A DNA stretch of 64,000 bases from an uncultured Clostridia bacterium (GCA_947595585.1 CANQET010000002.1:103740-167739), one strand, 5' to 3'. Positions 43,982-53,804 are shown, counted from the stretch's first letter. Program-made: numbers and translations. Notes: generated by a model from the sequence alone, not told the origin.

Positions 43982-46900
43982 GAAAAAATATCATCGCGCT
44001 CATGCTCGTGCTTCCGCTCCTGTTCGTCTTCGCCGTCTTCTCCTCCATGCAGGCGGCGAGCATCAACGCCGCGATCAGCGCAAGCGGCATCGAGATCCTC
44101 GGCAAACCCGAAGACAATACCTATCGCATCGACCTCGCCGATTACGACAACGCACACCCCGAGTATGCGGTCAAGGCCGAGGTCCAGCCCCAGATGGCCG
44201 ATCAGTCCTATGAATACAAGATCGAATACATCGACAGCGTGAAGCCCGTCGAGGAGGACGATCCGCCCATCAAGATCACTTCGGAGGGCGGGATACAGGC
44301 CTTTGCCGCCTGCACGGCCCGTGTCTTCGCCGTCAGCAAAGACGGCGGCTATAAGGACAGCGTGACGGTCATCGTCGGTTCCTCCAAGCCCTATGATTTC
44401 GATCTCTCGCTCACGGCAGGCGGCGAAAACTGCCTCACGTGGGACGGAAACGCCTACAACGCCGACCTCATGCCGGGCAAGTACGGCTACAGCACACAGC
44501 TCATCCCGAGCGGCTTCGTGCGGCCGACCTTCGGCACCTTCGGAAGAGGGGAGGGGCAGGCGCTCGGTTACCACTACGACCGCGACTTCTTCGTCATCGA
44601 TGAGGGCGCGGGCACCATCCTGCTTCCCTTCTCGGGGGAGAACACGGTAGACGTCAACGTGCGCAGCGGCTTCCGCGGGGGCGACCTCACCAAGAAACTC
44701 AAGGTGAACGTCTCGACGCCCGATGTGCCCATGCTCGTCAACGGCGCCTCCGATCTCAAGACGATCACGCTCGGCAAGATCGTGGGCGACGCCAACGAGG
44801 GCACGCAGGACTATAGCGACCGCGCGACGGTCTACGTCCAGACGCAGGGCACGCCGCTTACCGTGGAGCCCGTATCGCAGGCGAATGAGATCGTAAATAT
44901 CGAGACCCGCGAGATCCGTGAGGGTTCGGGGCAATACATCGTAGAGATCGAATTTGCCAAGCAGCATCGGGACAACATCTCCATGCGCTTTACGGGCGGC
45001 GGCACGGTGCAAGAGATCGAATTCCTCTTCGAGGACCTCACCCTCGAGCTCAGATCCGATCTTCCCGGGCAGAACGCAGACCCCGAAAACGCCACCATCC
45101 TCGTCGATCAGCCCATCTCCTTCACCGTCGTGCCCACGGGCGAGACCAAGGACGTCGGCTATCGCTGGTTCCTCCTCGTCGAGAACGGGAGCAAGAAGAT
45201 CGATCTCAGCGATCCCGTCGTCGCGGCCGAGCTCAAAGATCAGGTGGAGATCGAAGTCAACCGTGAGGGGACGGTCTGCACGATCACCGTGAAGACGCTT
45301 GCGATCGCATTCGAGGGCAGCGAATATTCAACGTTTGTCCTCCATGCGCAGGCGGGCTACATCACGGGCTTTATCGCCGATGAAGAGGAGCGGGAGCATG
45401 CGGTCATCAAGCCCTTCGGCACCGTCGTCGACGGCACCGTCAACGTGAAGATCATCCGTCAGGTCACCTCCATCCAGCTCGAGGATACGGCGACCAAGGC
45501 GGCGACCAGCCTTGCGGGCAGGGCGACCGTCGCAGGCCTCGAATGCGCATACAACGAGCAGAACGCGCTCGCCCCCGTGGCCGCCCGCTATCCGCTCGGC
45601 GCCGTGGCCAACCGCGTGAGCGAGACCCTCGAGATGGGGGTGGAAGAGCTCGATTTCACGACTTCGGACGGCGAGATCGCCAAGATCGAAGTGGATGAAG
45701 CGGGCAAGGTGTGGCTCGTCCCGCAGGGCAAGGGCAAGGACGGCGCGCTTACGATCACCGCCGCATGGAAGGGCAATGCCGACTTCGGGCAGAACATCCG
45801 CGCGACGCTCACGCTCGACGTCGCAAGCAATGCCGTGCGCGTCACCAACAGCAAAGATCTCTATGCCGTGGCCGATCACGGCGGCTATCCCATCGTGCTC
45901 GGGGCGGACATCATGCTCGGATCGGACGGGGTCGATGAAGCGGGTCAGCCCAAGCCGCTTCCCGTCGAGGAACGCCGCGCCCTCATCGCGAACAAGACGA
46001 TGCGCTCCACCTACAACACCGAGTACTACAAAAACAATTCCGCGCACACGCTCGAAGATGCCAAAGTGCGCTATGCGATCGAGTTCAAGAAGAGCGTCTA
46101 CGGCAACGGCTACACCCTCAACGCCGAATATATCTCCAACGCGGCGGACGGCTCGGGCGTTCCGTACTTCTTCCGCGGACCGCTGTTCTTCGTCAGCTAC
46201 GGCGAAGTGGCCTCGGTCGCGGGGCAGGATAACATCTCCTTCCTCGTGCGGACCAAGGGCGTGACCCTCCACAATCTCACCCTCCTCGGCTGCAGCGACA
46301 GTTCGCTCCTCACCGCGGAGAACCAATACGACCTCACCAAGCTCAACAACGTCGGCACGACGCTCGAGATCAATGAAGACGTCAACGTCGTCAACTGCCG
46401 CATCCGCAACGGCAGAAACGTCGTCCGCGTCTATGGCGGCAACCGCGACGGCGACAGGTACTTCCTCGATACGCTCAACAACTTCAAGGGGTTCGACAGC
46501 GAGCGGATCAAAGTCACGATCGAGGGGAGCATCATCTCGCAGGGCCGCGAATTCCTTCTGAAGGAAGGCGCAAACCACGCCCTTCGCGCGCGGAGCTCGC
46601 TCGGCGGCGCAGAGCCCGAACTTCCGAAGCCCGAACTTACGGGTGGCAACCTCACCTTCTCGGCGACCGAGAAGTGCAAGGTGCAGTCCAACGACTACTT
46701 GAGCGACGAGGCCTTCTACCGCGCTTACGTGCTCACCGACCTCACCTTGCGCGACAGCGTGCTCGAGACGAGCGGCTTCTTCACCGTGGGCGTCGAGAGC
46801 AACTTCGCGGGGCAGGTGCTCTATCAGGATACCGAATACACCAACCTCGGCTTCGACGGTTGGGCGGGCACGGGCGGCACGTCGTTCGCCTCCGTCCTCC

Positions 46901-47403
46901 GCCTCGAGGGGGATGTGCGCTTCTACGATTGGAAGGAGGTCTCCCATATCGACAGCAGCACGCTCATTACGGCGAATGAGTCGGTGGAAGTGGCACAGCA
47001 GCTCAAGCTCGACGTCGCCGAGATGATCCGCTTCGTCTGCGACCACGATCCCAAGTGTGCGAACATCCTCGATAAGCAGGAAGAGGGCTCCTATGTGCAC
47101 GGCGGCATCGCCTTCTACGGCGGCGGCAGGAATTATTCCCAGCTCGATATCTCCAAGCTCATCGCCGAAAGAAGCGATCTCTCCGAGTTCCGCATCAACA
47201 TCGACGTCCTCAAGGACGACACGGGCAACACGGGGCATCAGGGCGAGATCCTTCCCCTTGCCGCGGGCACGCAGGACTTCCGCTTCTATATGTACGGCAA
47301 AGACAGCAAAAATAACTTTGCCGCCCAAAAGAGCGATGCGGCCGCGGGGAGCAAGTACACGGGGATCGCCGCAAAGGGCGCCTTCGCCTTGGACGCGGAG
47401 TAA
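43978..47403 (+). CDS. Large secreted protein with beta-helix-like region, partner of the ABC transporter
   Basis: The 1,141-residue protein begins at a TTG that overlaps the permease stop (TTGA), so its translation depends on the transporter. A short N-terminal hydrophobic segment (about residues 4-26) acts as signal peptide or anchor; there is no C-terminal span. Residues about 100-620 look like several immunoglobulin-like beta domains. From about residue 620 the sequence is rich in repeated strand patterns such as VTLHNLTLLGCSDSSLL and VNVVNCRIRNGRNVVRVYGG, typical of a right-handed beta-helix. I recognise no catalytic motif. Genes of this layout could encode an exported ligand, a transporter-associated receptor or a polysaccharide-binding protein; none of these is proven. 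Confidence 0.75.
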   Translation: MRKNIIALMLVLPLLFVFAVFSSMQAASINAAISASGIEILGKPEDNTYRIDLADYDNAHPEYAVKAEVQPQMADQSYEYKIEYIDSVKPVEEDDPPIKITSEGGIQAFAACTARVFAVSKDGGYKDSVTVIVGSSKPYDFDLSLTAGGENCLTWDGNAYNADLMPGKYGYSTQLIPSGFVRPTFGTFGRGEGQALGYHYDRDFFVIDEGAGTILLPFSGENTVDVNVRSGFRGGDLTKKLKVNVSTPDVPMLVNGASDLKTITLGKIVGDANEGTQDYSDRATVYVQTQGTPLTVEPVSQANEIVNIETREIREGSGQYIVEIEFAKQHRDNISMRFTGGGTVQEIEFLFEDLTLELRSDLPGQNADPENATILVDQPISFTVVPTGETKDVGYRWFLLVENGSKKIDLSDPVVAAELKDQVEIEVNREGTVCTITVKTLAIAFEGSEYSTFVLHAQAGYITGFIADEEEREHAVIKPFGTVVDGTVNVKIIRQVTSIQLEDTATKAATSLAGRATVAGLECAYNEQNALAPVAARYPLGAVANRVSETLEMGVEELDFTTSDGEIAKIEVDEAGKVWLVPQGKGKDGALTITAAWKGNADFGQNIRATLTLDVASNAVRVTNSKDLYAVADHGGYPIVLGADIMLGSDGVDEAGQPKPLPVEERRALIANKTMRSTYNTEYYKNNSAHTLEDAKVRYAIEFKKSVYGNGYTLNAEYISNAADGSGVPYFFRGPLFFVSYGEVASVAGQDNISFLVRTKGVTLHNLTLLGCSDSSLLTAENQYDLTKLNNVGTTLEINEDVNVVNCRIRNGRNVVRVYGGNRDGDRYFLDTLNNFKGFDSERIKVTIEGSIISQGREFLLKEGANHALRARSSLGGAEPELPKPELTGGNLTFSATEKCKVQSNDYLSDEAFYRAYVLTDLTLRDSVLETSGFFTVGVESNFAGQVLYQDTEYTNLGFDGWAGTGGTSFASVLRLEGDVRFYDWKEVSHIDSSTLITANESVEVAQQLKLDVAEMIRFVCDHDPKCANILDKQEEGSYVHGGIAFYGGGRNYSQLDISKLIAERSDLSEFRINIDVLKDDTGNTGHQGEILPLAAGTQDFRFYMYGKDSKNNFAAQKSDAAAGSKYTGIAAKGAFALDAE

Positions 47404-47414
47404 AGATCGGAACT

Positions 47415-47446
47415 GCAAAAAGGCGGGGCGACCCGTCTTTTTGCTT
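47415..47446 (+). terminator. Rho-independent terminator of the surface protein/ABC operon
   Basis: GCAAAAAGGCGGG (47415-47427) and CCCGTCTTTTTGC (47432-47444) form a 13-bp stem with one G-T pair. Confidence 0.85.
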
Positions 47447-47494
47447 GCTCTTTTTTCTCTGAAATTTATTTTTTGGGGAATTTTCGGCAAATCG

Positions 47495-47523
47495 TTGACA
47501 AAATTCCGCGGTTATGCTATTAT
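47495..47523 (+). promoter_or_regulatory. Promoter of the SdpR/SdpI-like pair
   Basis: Perfect TTGACA (47495-47500), 17-bp spacer, TATTAT (47518-47523). Confidence 0.75.
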
Positions 47524-47541
47524 TTAGATAGAAATCGAAAT
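47522..47541. promoter_or_regulatory. Candidate operator for the ArsR-type regulator
   Basis: ATTTAGAT (47522-47529) and ATCGAAAT (47534-47541) form an imperfect inverted repeat (seven of eight pairs) that overlaps the end of the -10 element. ArsR-family repressors usually bind such sites in their own promoters. Confidence 0.45.
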
Positions 47542-47557
47542 ACCAAGGAGAACGCCC

Positions 47558-47815
47558 ATGAGAGATGTATGGGACGGGCTCGCGGACCCGACGCGCCGCG
47601 AGATCCTCGACCTTCTGAAGGGGAGGCCGTATACCGCGGGAGAGATCGCCGATCAATTCGACCTCTCGGCGGCGACGGTCTCGCATCATCTTGCCGTGCT
47701 CAGGGAGAGCCGCCTCGTGCTCACCCGCCGCAGGAAGCAAACGATCATCTATTCCATCAATACGGAGATCTTCCGCAGATTGCTCGAGGGCATCACGGAA
47801 TTCGTCAACGGGTAA
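47558..47815 (+). CDS. ArsR-family autorepressor (SdpR-like)
   Basis: This 85-residue winged-helix protein begins with VWDGLADPTRREIL and has the recognition helix region LSAATVSHHLAVLRESRLV, classical for ArsR/SmtB regulators. No metal-binding cysteines are present, which suits the SdpR subgroup that works with an SdpI membrane protein. It is followed three bases later by such a DUF1648 membrane protein. In Bacillus, SdpI immunity protein sequesters SdpR when the SdpC toxin is present, relieving repression; no toxin gene is visible here. An inverted repeat in the promoter is a candidate binding site. Confidence 0.9.
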   Translation: MRDVWDGLADPTRREILDLLKGRPYTAGEIADQFDLSAATVSHHLAVLRESRLVLTRRRKQTIIYSINTEIFRRLLEGITEFVNG

Positions 47816-47818
47816 CTT

Positions 47819-48394
47819 ATGTTTATTTCCATTCTGTATACCATCGCCGCGCTCGCCGATCTGTTGGCCTTTCTCGTCGGCGTATTGCTCCTGCCCGCCC
47901 GCGTGCCCATCCACTTGGCGGGGCTTACGGTCGACCGCCTCGGATCCCCTTGGACGCTCATCGCCTTTCCCGCGGTCTCCGCATTCCTTGCGATCGCCTT
48001 TTTCCCCATCGCTCTTCACGCGAAGCGGGGGAGAGGGGCCGCCCTTTGCGCGCTCTCCGCGGTGGGCGCCGCCTTCGCCGTCGTCGGCTGGGTGTTCTTC
48101 GGCATCGCCGCCCAGCCCGCCGTGTTCGGCGAGACGATCGCCTTTCCGTATGCCGCCGTCTCGGCCCTTCCCGTGGGGTTTTTCGTCGCCATCCTCGGCG
48201 GCTTCCTCTTCGAACGGGAGAAGACGGGAAGGCGCCTCGGCGTGGGACTCATCGCCTCGGGCCTGCTCTCCGCGGCGGTCGCGATCGGCTTTTCATGCGC
48301 CGCCGTTTCGCCCCGTCTCGACTGGATCGCCTCCGTCGTGTTGGTCGTTTCGGTGCTCGCGGCCCTTTGCTTCGCTCAATTCTCCAAAAAGTAA
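47819..48394 (+). CDS. SdpI-like DUF1648 membrane protein
   Basis: The 191-residue protein has about six hydrophobic segments. LPARVPIHLAGLTVDRLGSP near residues 25-45 is a DUF1648/SdpI-type motif, in which a P-x-x-h-p-h-H-x-x-x-G pattern follows the first span. The gene lies three bases after the ArsR-type regulator and shares its promoter. By analogy with the B. subtilis SdpRI pair it may act as a membrane sensor or immunity protein. The C-terminal SdpI domain is represented by the later spans. Confidence 0.75.
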   Translation: MFISILYTIAALADLLAFLVGVLLLPARVPIHLAGLTVDRLGSPWTLIAFPAVSAFLAIAFFPIALHAKRGRGAALCALSAVGAAFAVVGWVFFGIAAQPAVFGETIAFPYAAVSALPVGFFVAILGGFLFEREKTGRRLGVGLIASGLLSAAVAIGFSCAAVSPRLDWIASVVLVVSVLAALCFAQFSKK

Positions 48395-48406
48395 TTAAAT
48401 ATTCTT

Positions 48407-48436
48407 AAAAAGCGTGCCCGCCGAGGCACGTTTTTT
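48407..48436 (+). terminator. Rho-independent terminator after SdpI-like gene
   Basis: CGTGCC (48413-48418) and GGCACG (48425-48430) form a stem flanked by an A run and followed by six Ts. Confidence 0.82.
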
Positions 48437-48476
48437 GTATTTTTTCCGAAAAAAATTTCCGAAAACTATACCATTT

Positions 48477-48506
48477 TTGAAAAAACGTGCTATGATAATA
48501 TATAAT
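48477..48506 (+). promoter_or_regulatory. Promoter of the helD-like gene
   Basis: TTGAAA (48477-48482), 18-bp spacer, TATAAT (48501-48506). AGGAGAGGAG follows immediately, so the leader is short. Confidence 0.65.
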
Positions 48507-48517
48507 CAGGAGAGGAG

Positions 48518-50884
48518 ATGCAAGAGAAGGGGACGATCAAGGAGATCCTGCAGACCAAGCGGATCGCAGATAAGCGCTGGTATCTCTCCCTGCTCGATGA
48601 GGCCGAACAGACTGCCTGCGAGCAGGAGCATCTTCATGCCGTCTTGGTGGCGCTCAAGGCCTTCTATATCGCCAAATACCATAAGCGCATCTGCGCGGCC
48701 AAGAAGGAGATCGAGGAGCTGCGCTCCCACGCCGATTACAATGCCGAAGATTATCGCGCGATCCTCAATCTGAACGCCGAGATCGCCGCCCTCAACAAGA
48801 AGATCGCGAGCTACAAATGTTTCTTCTCGGAGCCTTACTTCGCCCGTATGGATGCGATCGACGGCATCGAGGGGTACAACGTCTACTACATCGGGAAGAA
48901 GGGGGATCCCAACCTCGAGATCGTCGATTGGCGTGCCCCGCTCGCCGTGCGTTACTACCAGAAGAGCCGCGTCAATTTCTCCATCAACGAATATGAATAC
49001 CGCACCGTGCTGCGCCGTGCGCTCTCGGTGAAGAACGGCAAACTTTCGGAGTTCCGCAACGAATACCTCTCCGTGCGGGACGTCCTCACGCAGGAGGAGA
49101 TCGCGGGAAGGGACGAGGAGATCCTCTTCGATCCCTATCTTCGCAGCATCATCCAAAGCCGCAAAGACGACGTGCACGTCCGCGACATCATCCGCACGAT
49201 CCAGGAGAAGCAGTTCGAGATCATCACCCTGCCCGAGCGGGAGAGCTTTGTGCTGCAGGGCTGTGCGGGCAGCGGGAAGACCATGATCCTTCTGCACCGC
49301 TTGAGCTATCTCATGTATAATAACGACGCCCTTCACCCCCGCGACGTGCTCGTGATCACCCCCTCGGATTCCTTCAACGATTTCATCGACGACCTCTCGC
49401 AGGTGCTCGAACTCCAGAAGGTCTACACGGTCACGCTGCGCAACTACTTTTTCCGCGTGCTTGCGGGGGAGGGGATCGACCTTGCCTCCCGCCTCTCGGG
49501 AGAGCGGGAGAGCGACGCCTATCTCGCCTACATCTACTCCGACCGCTTCCCCGAAGAACTGAGGCGCAGGATCGCGAAGATCTACGAGGGCGTGAGCGGC
49601 CTCTTCGTGGGGGAGGAATGCAAGAAGGTCGCGGGCGACGTCCTCGCCGCCTGCGCAAAGCGGAGAGAGGAGTACGTGGGCATCAAGAATGCCTCCACGC
49701 GCGTCCGCCGTGCCGTCCTCGGCGAGATGAAGGAGGCCAAAGAGGGGAGCGGCTTCTACTTCACCAAGCCCTTCCGTGCCCTCATGAGTGCGTTTTTGCA
49801 GGTCGAAGACTTCCTGCGCTACGTGCTCGAAGGGGGCGTCCGCTCGCCCGACGACTTCTTCCGCGGCTTCGTCGAATTCTACCGCTCCGCGCAGTTCGCC
49901 GCCGCCCATGCGGGGCAGGTCCTCGAGGGGGCGGAGCGCGACCTTGCGGCGCTCGCCGCGACCGTAGAAAAGGAAATTTCCGACTTAAAGCGCTACCGCA
50001 TCCGTCAGGGCGGGCAGGAGGTCTACACCTATGCCGAGCGCATCGGGCGGCGGGAAGAGCTGCTCCGCGAGATCGGAAAGACGAAGATGCGGGTCGAAAC
50101 GATCGGGGAGGGGATGGAGCTCTTCCGCGAATTCTGCGGCGTCTTGCGGCTTACGGGCAGCTGTGCGGAGCTCGGCAGGTGCAAAGATCCCATAGACATC
50201 GCCCGCTGGCTGTATCGCGAGACGATCAAAAAATACAAAAAGAAATACGGCATGCAGGGGGTATACCCCTCCGACGGCTATGCCTTGGCCCTTGCGCTCA
50301 GCCTTGCGGGGCGCAAACTGCTTCCGCGCTACGGGCTCGTCTTCATCGATGAGGGGCAGGATATCTCGGCGGGCGAATACGCCCTTCTGCGCCGCATCCA
50401 CAGCGACGCCGCCTTCGCCATCTTCGGCGACCTTCGGCAGAACATCACCCCGTGGCGGGGCATCGGCAGTTGGGAGGAGCTCGGCCTGCCCGTCTACACT
50501 CTTGACCAGAACTACCGCAACACCAATGAGATCGTCGATTTCGTCTCCGCGGGGTCGGATGTGCCCATGCGCCCCATCGGCCTGCACGGGGCGCCCGTCG
50601 AGCATTTGCGTCCCCGCAGCGTGACGGCGTTCTTCCGCGAACAGCAGGGCCTCAAGGCCGTCATCGCGCGGGACGAATATCTTCCGCTCTTCGAAAAGAG
50701 GGGGTACCGTGCGCTTTCTTCTGCGGGAAAGGTCTCCCGCACCAAGATCAACGTGATGAGCGTCTATGAGAGCAAGGGGCTGGAATTTTCCGCCGTCGCC
50801 GTCTACGATAAGGGCATGACCGAGAATGAAAAATACATCGCATATACCCGCGCTTTAAGGGAACTTGCGATCATCGAGGACTGA
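48518..50884 (+). CDS. HelD-type UvrD-family DNA helicase/RNA polymerase recycling factor
   Basis: This 788-residue protein belongs to the HelD branch of superfamily 1: an N-terminal coiled coil (about residues 35-110) of the kind that enters the RNA polymerase secondary channel, the hallmark VDWRAP near residue 135, Walker A GCAGSGKT near residue 250, Walker B FIDEGQDIS near 610, and a C-terminal helicase core ending in AYTRALREL. HelD proteins release stalled RNA polymerase from DNA after transcription. The length matches Bacillus HelD. The gene is directly followed by the HAD hydrolase gene (no gap), so the two form a unit. Confidence 0.9.
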   Translation: MQEKGTIKEILQTKRIADKRWYLSLLDEAEQTACEQEHLHAVLVALKAFYIAKYHKRICAAKKEIEELRSHADYNAEDYRAILNLNAEIAALNKKIASYKCFFSEPYFARMDAIDGIEGYNVYYIGKKGDPNLEIVDWRAPLAVRYYQKSRVNFSINEYEYRTVLRRALSVKNGKLSEFRNEYLSVRDVLTQEEIAGRDEEILFDPYLRSIIQSRKDDVHVRDIIRTIQEKQFEIITLPERESFVLQGCAGSGKTMILLHRLSYLMYNNDALHPRDVLVITPSDSFNDFIDDLSQVLELQKVYTVTLRNYFFRVLAGEGIDLASRLSGERESDAYLAYIYSDRFPEELRRRIAKIYEGVSGLFVGEECKKVAGDVLAACAKRREEYVGIKNASTRVRRAVLGEMKEAKEGSGFYFTKPFRALMSAFLQVEDFLRYVLEGGVRSPDDFFRGFVEFYRSAQFAAAHAGQVLEGAERDLAALAATVEKEISDLKRYRIRQGGQEVYTYAERIGRREELLREIGKTKMRVETIGEGMELFREFCGVLRLTGSCAELGRCKDPIDIARWLYRETIKKYKKKYGMQGVYPSDGYALALALSLAGRKLLPRYGLVFIDEGQDISAGEYALLRRIHSDAAFAIFGDLRQNITPWRGIGSWEELGLPVYTLDQNYRNTNEIVDFVSAGSDVPMRPIGLHGAPVEHLRPRSVTAFFREQQGLKAVIARDEYLPLFEKRGYRALSSAGKVSRTKINVMSVYESKGLEFSAVAVYDKGMTENEKYIAYTRALRELAIIED

Positions 50885-51559
50885 ATGAAAGATATCTTTT
50901 TGCTCGATATGGATGCGACTTTGCTCGATTTCCCCGCCGCGGAGACCCGCAACTTCCAAAAGACCCTTGCAGAGCTCGGGATCGAAAACAGAGGGGGGAT
51001 GTATGCCCGCTTTCACGAGATCAACGATGGGCTCTGGCGGCTGCTCGAGCGGGGCGGGATCACGCGGGAGGCGCTCAAAGTCGAGCGATTTCGGCGTCTC
51101 TTCGAGGAATTCGGGCTGAATGCGGATGCCGGGAAGGCCTCCGATCTCTACTTTTCCAACTTCCCCGAGATCTGTATCCCCTACCCCGGCGCACGCGAAT
51201 TTCTCGCCCAACTTGCAACATGGGGGCGGATTTTCATCGTAACGAACGGGGGAACGGCCATCCAGCGGCGGCATATCGCGCTCGCCGGATTTGCGCCGTA
51301 TCTTACCGATGTATTCATCTCCGAGGAGCTCGGCGCCGATAAGCCCTCCTATGCCTATGTGGAGAAAGTCACATCGCGCATCAAGGGATTTTCGCCCGCC
51401 CGCGCCGTGCTCATGGGGGACAGCCTCACTTCGGATAAGGTCTGCGCCGAACGCATGGGGGTGGATTTCATCCTCTACGCCGCCGCCCCGCCCGAGGGCT
51501 ACAGGGGGGCATATGCAAACGGCTTCGGGGAAGCGCTCGCGCTGATCTCGGAGATGTAA
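50885..51559 (+). CDS. HAD-family nucleotidase, YjjG/YfnB-like
   Basis: The 224-residue protein has HAD motif I DMDATLLDF at residues 8-16 (nucleophile Asp8), motif II FIVTNGG near 119, motif III Lys in ADKPSYAYV near 153, and motif IV LMGDSLTSD near 178. The pattern of DATLLDF followed by a helical cap resembles YjjG/YfnB enzymes, which remove phosphate from non-canonical pyrimidine nucleotides. The ATG directly follows the helD-like stop codon, so the genes are translated together. Confidence 0.88.
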   Translation: MKDIFLLDMDATLLDFPAAETRNFQKTLAELGIENRGGMYARFHEINDGLWRLLERGGITREALKVERFRRLFEEFGLNADAGKASDLYFSNFPEICIPYPGAREFLAQLATWGRIFIVTNGGTAIQRRHIALAGFAPYLTDVFISEELGADKPSYAYVEKVTSRIKGFSPARAVLMGDSLTSDKVCAERMGVDFILYAAAPPEGYRGAYANGFGEALALISEM

Positions 51560-51580
51560 AACTTCCACGGGTTTTCCGTC

Positions 51581-51613
51581 GAACCGCGCTTTCGGGTGCG
51601 GTTTTCTTTTTTG
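51581..51613 (+). terminator. Rho-independent terminator after HAD gene
   Basis: AACCGC (51582-51587) and GCGGTT (51598-51603) form a stem with loop GCTTTCGGGT and a T-rich tail. Confidence 0.8.
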
Positions 51614-51671
51614 TACATGCAATATTTTGGTGAAAATCCCGCAAAGTCGATATCAAAATCCTGTGAAATGC

Positions 51672-51701
51672 TTGCCAACCGACCACAATTTGTGGTACAC
51701 T
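51672..51701 (+). promoter_or_regulatory. Promoter of parE-parC with a perfect palindrome in the spacer
   Basis: TTGCCA (51672-51677) and TACACT (51696-51701) are 18 bp apart. Between them lies ACCACAATTTGTGGT (51682-51696), two perfect seven-base arms around one central T. A regulator bound there would block the promoter. No regulator is identified. Confidence 0.55.
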
Positions 51702-51734
51702 ATTCCCGAAGTATCGACATTTTACGAGGTCACT

Positions 51735-53804
51735 ATGGCAGAAAACCATTACGTCGCAAGCGACATCACCGTCCTCGAAGGATTGGAGGCCGTCCGCCTG
51801 CGTCCCGGTATGTACATCGGTTCGACAGGCCCCAAAGGGCTGCACCATATCCTCTGGGAGATCGTAGATAATGCGATCGACGAGGCGGCAAACGGCTATG
51901 CGGACAAGATCGAAGTCCGCATCTACAAAGACGGAAGCATCTCCGTGGAAGACAACGGGCGGGGCATCCCCACCGATATCCACCCCAAGATGAAAGTCTC
52001 GGGCGTGCAGGTCGTCTTCACCCAACTCCACGCGGGCGGCAAATTCGATGAACACAACTACGCCTACTCGGGCGGCCTGCACGGCGTGGGCGCCTCGGTC
52101 ACCAACGCCCTCTCCAAATGGCTCAAGGTGCGCGTCTACCAAAACGGCACGACCTACGAGATGGCCTTCCGCTCCTACTACGATAAGGCGAAGAAGCGCT
52201 ATGAGTCGGGCATTCCCGAGGGGCCGCTCGTCAACACCAAACAGAAAACCAAAAAACACGGGACCTTCGTGCAGTTCATGCCCGACGACTCCGTATTTTC
52301 GACGACGGAATTCCAGCTCACCACGATCGCCCGTCGCCTCAACGAGCTCGCCTTCCTCAACCGCGGGCTCACGATCACGCTCGTCGATGAGCGCATCACC
52401 CGCAACGAATACCTCGAGGAGACGGAGGGGGAGACGGCGAACACCGTCCAGCTCGATCTCGTCGGCGCCTCGGAGCCCTACTCCGTGACCTACCGCTACG
52501 AAGGGGGCATCTCGGATTTCGTCACCTATCTCACCGACGGGAAGACGCGGCTCTACCAGAAGCCGCTGTATTTCCGCACCGAACGGGAGGGCATTCTCAT
52601 CGAATTTTCCCTCCAACACACTTCGGAATTCACCGAAAATCTCTTCTCATTCGTCAATAACATCCCCACGCCCGAGGGCGGCTTCCACGAAATGGGCTTC
52701 CGCGGCGGGCTGACGCGCATGCTCAACGACTACGCGCGGGACAATAAGCTTCTGAAGGACAAGGAAGCCAACTTCCTCGGCGACGACTTCCGCGAAGGCC
52801 TCACCGCCGTGCTCTCCATCAAGATGCAAAACGTGCAGTTCGAGGGGCAGACCAAGACGAAGCTCGGCAACCCCGAAGTCCGTGCGCCCATCGAGAGCGC
52901 CGTCGTCGAGGGGCTGAGAAGCCTCGCTTCCGATTCCAAGAACCGCAAGACTTTCGAGGAGATCATCAAAAAGGCACAGGGGGCTGCCCGCGTCCGCATC
53001 GCGGCAAGGCAGGCCAAGGATACGGCCCGTGCCAAGAACAGCATCGACGGGCTTATGCTCGTCGGAAAACTCGCCGCGTGCTCGGGCAAGAAACCCGAAC
53101 TCAACGAGCTCTTCATCGTCGAGGGCGATTCGGCGGGCGGCACCGCAAAACAGGCGCGGGTACGGCAGTTCCAGTCCATCCTTCCCCTTCGCGGCAAGCC
53201 GTTGAACGTCGAAAAGAAGCGCCTCGATCAGGTGCTCGCGAACGAGGAGATCCGCACGATCATCTCCGCGCTCGGGGCGGGCATCGGCAGCGATTTCAAT
53301 CTCGATAAGCTCAACTATCACAAGGTCATCATCCTCTCGGATGCCGACCAAGACGGCTTCCACATCCGCTGTATCCTGCTCACGTTCTTCTTCCGCTACA
53401 TGCGCCCGCTCGTGCTCGCGGGGCACGTCTACATCGGTATGCCGCCGCTCTATAAGGTCTACCGTGCCAACGGCAGCGTGGAGGAGTACGCCTACGACGA
53501 CAACGAACTTCAGGAGAAGATCGAAAAAGTGGGGAGGGGGTACCTCGTTCAGCGCTACAAGGGCCTCGGCGAGATGAGCGCGGAACAGCTCTGGACGACG
53601 ACGCTCGACCCCGCAAGGCGCAACCTCACGCAGGTCACGATCGAAGACGCCGCCGCCGCCGATGAGATGATCACCACGCTCATGGGCGATAAGGTCGAGG
53701 GCAGAAAGGAATTTTTGAACCGCTACGCGAACTTCAACAAGGAAGACGCATTCATGGACAAGATCCGCTTGAAGAAGGAGGGAGAAGATGGCGAAGAAGC
53801 ATGA
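51735..53804 (+). CDS. parE: Type IIA topoisomerase ATPase subunit (ParE/GyrB)
   Basis: The 689-residue protein has a GHKL ATPase domain ([32 protein letters not shown]), the transducer domain and a TOPRIM domain with EGDSAGG and SDADQDG (DADVDG in most gyrases). [10 protein letters not shown] and the C-terminal RYKGLGEM segment complete the family pattern. It introduces or removes DNA crossings with the downstream A subunit. I favour topoisomerase IV over gyrase because the partner lacks a GyrA box, but a second gyrase-like enzyme is possible. The ATG at 51735 is preceded by GAGGT; the frame is open to 51627 but crosses the promoter. The gene overlaps the next one by 17 bases. Confidence 0.88.
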   Translation: MAENHYVASDITVLEGLEAVRLRPGMYIGSTGPKGLHHILWEIVDNAIDEAANGYADKIEVRIYKDGSISVEDNGRGIPTDIHPKMKVSGVQVVFTQLHAGGKFDEHNYAYSGGLHGVGASVTNALSKWLKVRVYQNGTTYEMAFRSYYDKAKKRYESGIPEGPLVNTKQKTKKHGTFVQFMPDDSVFSTTEFQLTTIARRLNELAFLNRGLTITLVDERITRNEYLEETEGETANTVQLDLVGASEPYSVTYRYEGGISDFVTYLTDGKTRLYQKPLYFRTEREGILIEFSLQHTSEFTENLFSFVNNIPTPEGGFHEMGFRGGLTRMLNDYARDNKLLKDKEANFLGDDFREGLTAVLSIKMQNVQFEGQTKTKLGNPEVRAPIESAVVEGLRSLASDSKNRKTFEEIIKKAQGAARVRIAARQAKDTARAKNSIDGLMLVGKLAACSGKKPELNELFIVEGDSAGGTAKQARVRQFQSILPLRGKPLNVEKKRLDQVLANEEIRTIISALGAGIGSDFNLDKLNYHKVIILSDADQDGFHIRCILLTFFFRYMRPLVLAGHVYIGMPPLYKVYRANGSVEEYAYDDNELQEKIEKVGRGYLVQRYKGLGEMSAEQLWTTTLDPARRNLTQVTIEDAAAADEMITTLMGDKVEGRKEFLNRYANFNKEDAFMDKIRLKKEGEDGEEA

